Source: Actinomycetes bacterium
Lineage (GTDB): Bacteria > Actinomycetota > Acidimicrobiia > Acidimicrobiales > RAAP-2
Assembly: GCA_021799915.1 (NCBI GenBank)
Contig: JAJYZN010000078.1
Span: 6,479-11,905 of the forward strand
Length of the DNA: 5,427 nucleotides
Reading direction: 5' to 3'
In this document: positions 4,529 through 5,427 of the stretch, piece by piece
Layout: each line of letters starts with the position of its first letter
Numbering within the stretch: the stretch's first letter is position 1
The notes under the pieces: model-generated
Told to the model about the DNA's origin: nothing
Databases searched by the model: none
The model's input: the letters and a program-made list of their open reading frames with translations, nothing else
Translations under genes and position numbers: made by a program

Positions 4529-5427
4529 TGCCCGCACCTCCAACGCCGCGCCAAGGTCATCGCCCCGTCGCGATCGTCTCGTTCGCCCAGGCGCAGAACC
4601 TGCGCCGGGAGTCCCACCGCAACGAGGTGGAGACCCTCATGCCCGTCTTTTCCGAGGCGCTCGGCAGCATCGGGATCACCAAGGACGACGTGGACTTCAT
4701 CTGCTCGGGGTCGACCGACTACCTGGTAGGAGGCCCCTTCAGCTTTGTCTCGGCCCTCGACGCCATCGGGGTCTGGCCCCCGCGCCGCGAGAGCCACGTC
4801 GAGATGGACGGGGCGTGGGCGCTGTACGAGGCGTGGGTGGCCCTCCAGGAGGAGGGCGTCGACGCCGCGCTCGTCTACGGCTTCGGCAAGTCGTCGCTCG
4901 GGGACCTGTCCCGCATCATGGCCCTCCAGCTCGATCCCTACGTGCTCGCACCGCTCTGGCCCGATCCCGTGGCGTTGGCCGCGCTCCAGGCGCGGGCCCT
5001 CCTCGACGCCGGAAAGGCGACCGAAGCCGACTTCGCAGCCGTCGCCGCTCGGTGCCGGCGATCGGCGCTCGACAACCCTCGGGCGCAAGTGGCCTACGAC
5101 CGCACTGTCGACGAGCTCTTGGCCGAGGACTACGTGGTGCCGCCGCTCCGGCGCCACACGCTGCCCCCGATCACCGACGGCGCGGCGGCGATCGTCCTCG
5201 CCGCCGGGGACAAGGCGTTCGAGTGGGTCGAGCGCCCGGCGTGGATCACCGGCATCGACCATCGCATCGAGACTCACGCACCGGGCGGACGCGACCTCAC
5301 GCAGTCCCCGTCGACGGCCATGGCGGGCCGGGTGGCAGGGGTGCAAGCGGGCCGCGTCGACGTGGCGGAGCTCCACGCCCCGTTCGCCCATCAGGAGCTC
5401 ATCCTGGCAGAGGCTCTGGGGCTCGGA
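4528..5427 (+). CDS. Ltp-like thiolase-superfamily protein (lipid-transfer protein type), partial at the 3' end
   Basis: The frame is open from ATG 4528 to the window end (300 codons). The ATG shares one base with the preceding stop and has AAGGA (4514-4518) nine bases upstream. Features of SCP-x/Ltp-type thiolases: PVAIVSFAQ (13-21), the N-terminal core helix (ETLMPVFSEALGSIGI), the FICSGS strand (57-62), ESHVEMDGAWALYEAW (88-103) at the usual active-site helix, VYGFGKSS, LPPITDGAAAIVLAAG (about 218), and the C-terminal-half motif VAELHAPFAHQELILAEALGLG. The normal nucleophile segment (AACASG-like) is replaced by EMDGAW, with no Cys there; the only cysteines are C59 and C176. The catalytic His and C-terminal Cys motifs, or the tyrosines used by Ltp2-type aldolases, lie beyond the window. 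It may be a retro-aldolase or other non-thiolytic acyl-CoA enzyme working with the DUF35 proteins; the gene order recalls the KstR-controlled Rv3521-ltp4-ltp3 locus of Mycobacterium tuberculosis, from memory. Confidence 0.88.
   Translation, partial: MPAPPTPRQGHRPVAIVSFAQAQNLRRESHRNEVETLMPVFSEALGSIGITKDDVDFICSGSTDYLVGGPFSFVSALDAIGVWPPRRESHVEMDGAWALYEAWVALQEEGVDAALVYGFGKSSLGDLSRIMALQLDPYVLAPLWPDPVALAALQARALLDAGKATEADFAAVAARCRRSALDNPRAQVAYDRTVDELLAEDYVVPPLRRHTLPPITDGAAAIVLAAGDKAFEWVERPAWITGIDHRIETHAPGGRDLTQSPSTAMAGRVAGVQAGRVDVAELHAPFAHQELILAEALGLG

Noticed and set aside
4519..5391. Minus-strand open frame (290 codons) opposite the thiolase-like gene
   Set aside because: It is an antisense shadow: the plus-strand frame has clear thiolase-superfamily motifs and operon-type spacing, while the minus frame is low-complexity Arg/Val/Glu/Gly with no recognisable domain.

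Overview
The window is very GC-rich, with strong third-position G/C bias, many GTG starts and good Shine-Dalgarno sites. This fits a high-GC actinobacterium. The combination of DUF35 proteins, an Ltp-type thiolase-fold protein and a KstR-like operator suggests the steroid- or lipid-degrading actinobacteria, possibly Acidimicrobiia. The taxonomy is an inference from style and gene content only.

Layout. (1) 1-302 holds the C-terminal end of a membrane protein of the proton-conducting-transporter (HyfB/NuoL-like) type. It carries an 18-bp tandem repeat in its linker, and a 17-bp tandem repeat runs across its stop codon. (2) 365-1297, minus strand, is a complete aldo/keto reductase, convergent with the first gene. 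(3) An 82-bp divergent intergenic region with two overlapping palindromes separates it from (4) a small SRPBCC-fold protein at 1380-1760. (5) 1828-3324 is a complete ABC1/UbiB-family atypical kinase that probably starts on a leaderless or near-leaderless GTG. (6) 3325-3557 is a non-coding leader or promoter region. It has an AT-rich island with a KstR-like near-palindrome, a five-copy 11-bp tandem repeat and a perfect 7-bp-stem hairpin ending just before a strong ribosome-binding site. (7) 3558-5427+ is a tight operon of two DUF35/OB-fold proteins followed by an Ltp-like thiolase-fold protein, truncated by the window end. Its genes overlap by one base (TGATG) at both junctions.

How the genes may work together. 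The last three genes form the clearest functional unit. DUF35 proteins are known partners of thiolase-superfamily enzymes, for example in the ChsH2-Ltp2 aldolase complex of steroid side-chain degradation. Here the first DUF35 protein has lost all zinc-ribbon cysteines, the second keeps three plus an Asp, and the thiolase-like protein has no cysteine at the usual nucleophile position. A non-thiolytic enzyme (for example a retro-aldolase) held in a DUF35 assembly is therefore a reasonable hypothesis. The other genes look like ordinary housekeeping or accessory metabolism without an obvious link to it. I see no mobile element, CRISPR array, tRNA or rRNA. I do not claim a wholly new system; the DUF35-DUF35-thiolase operon and its repeat-rich leader are the parts most worth a closer look.
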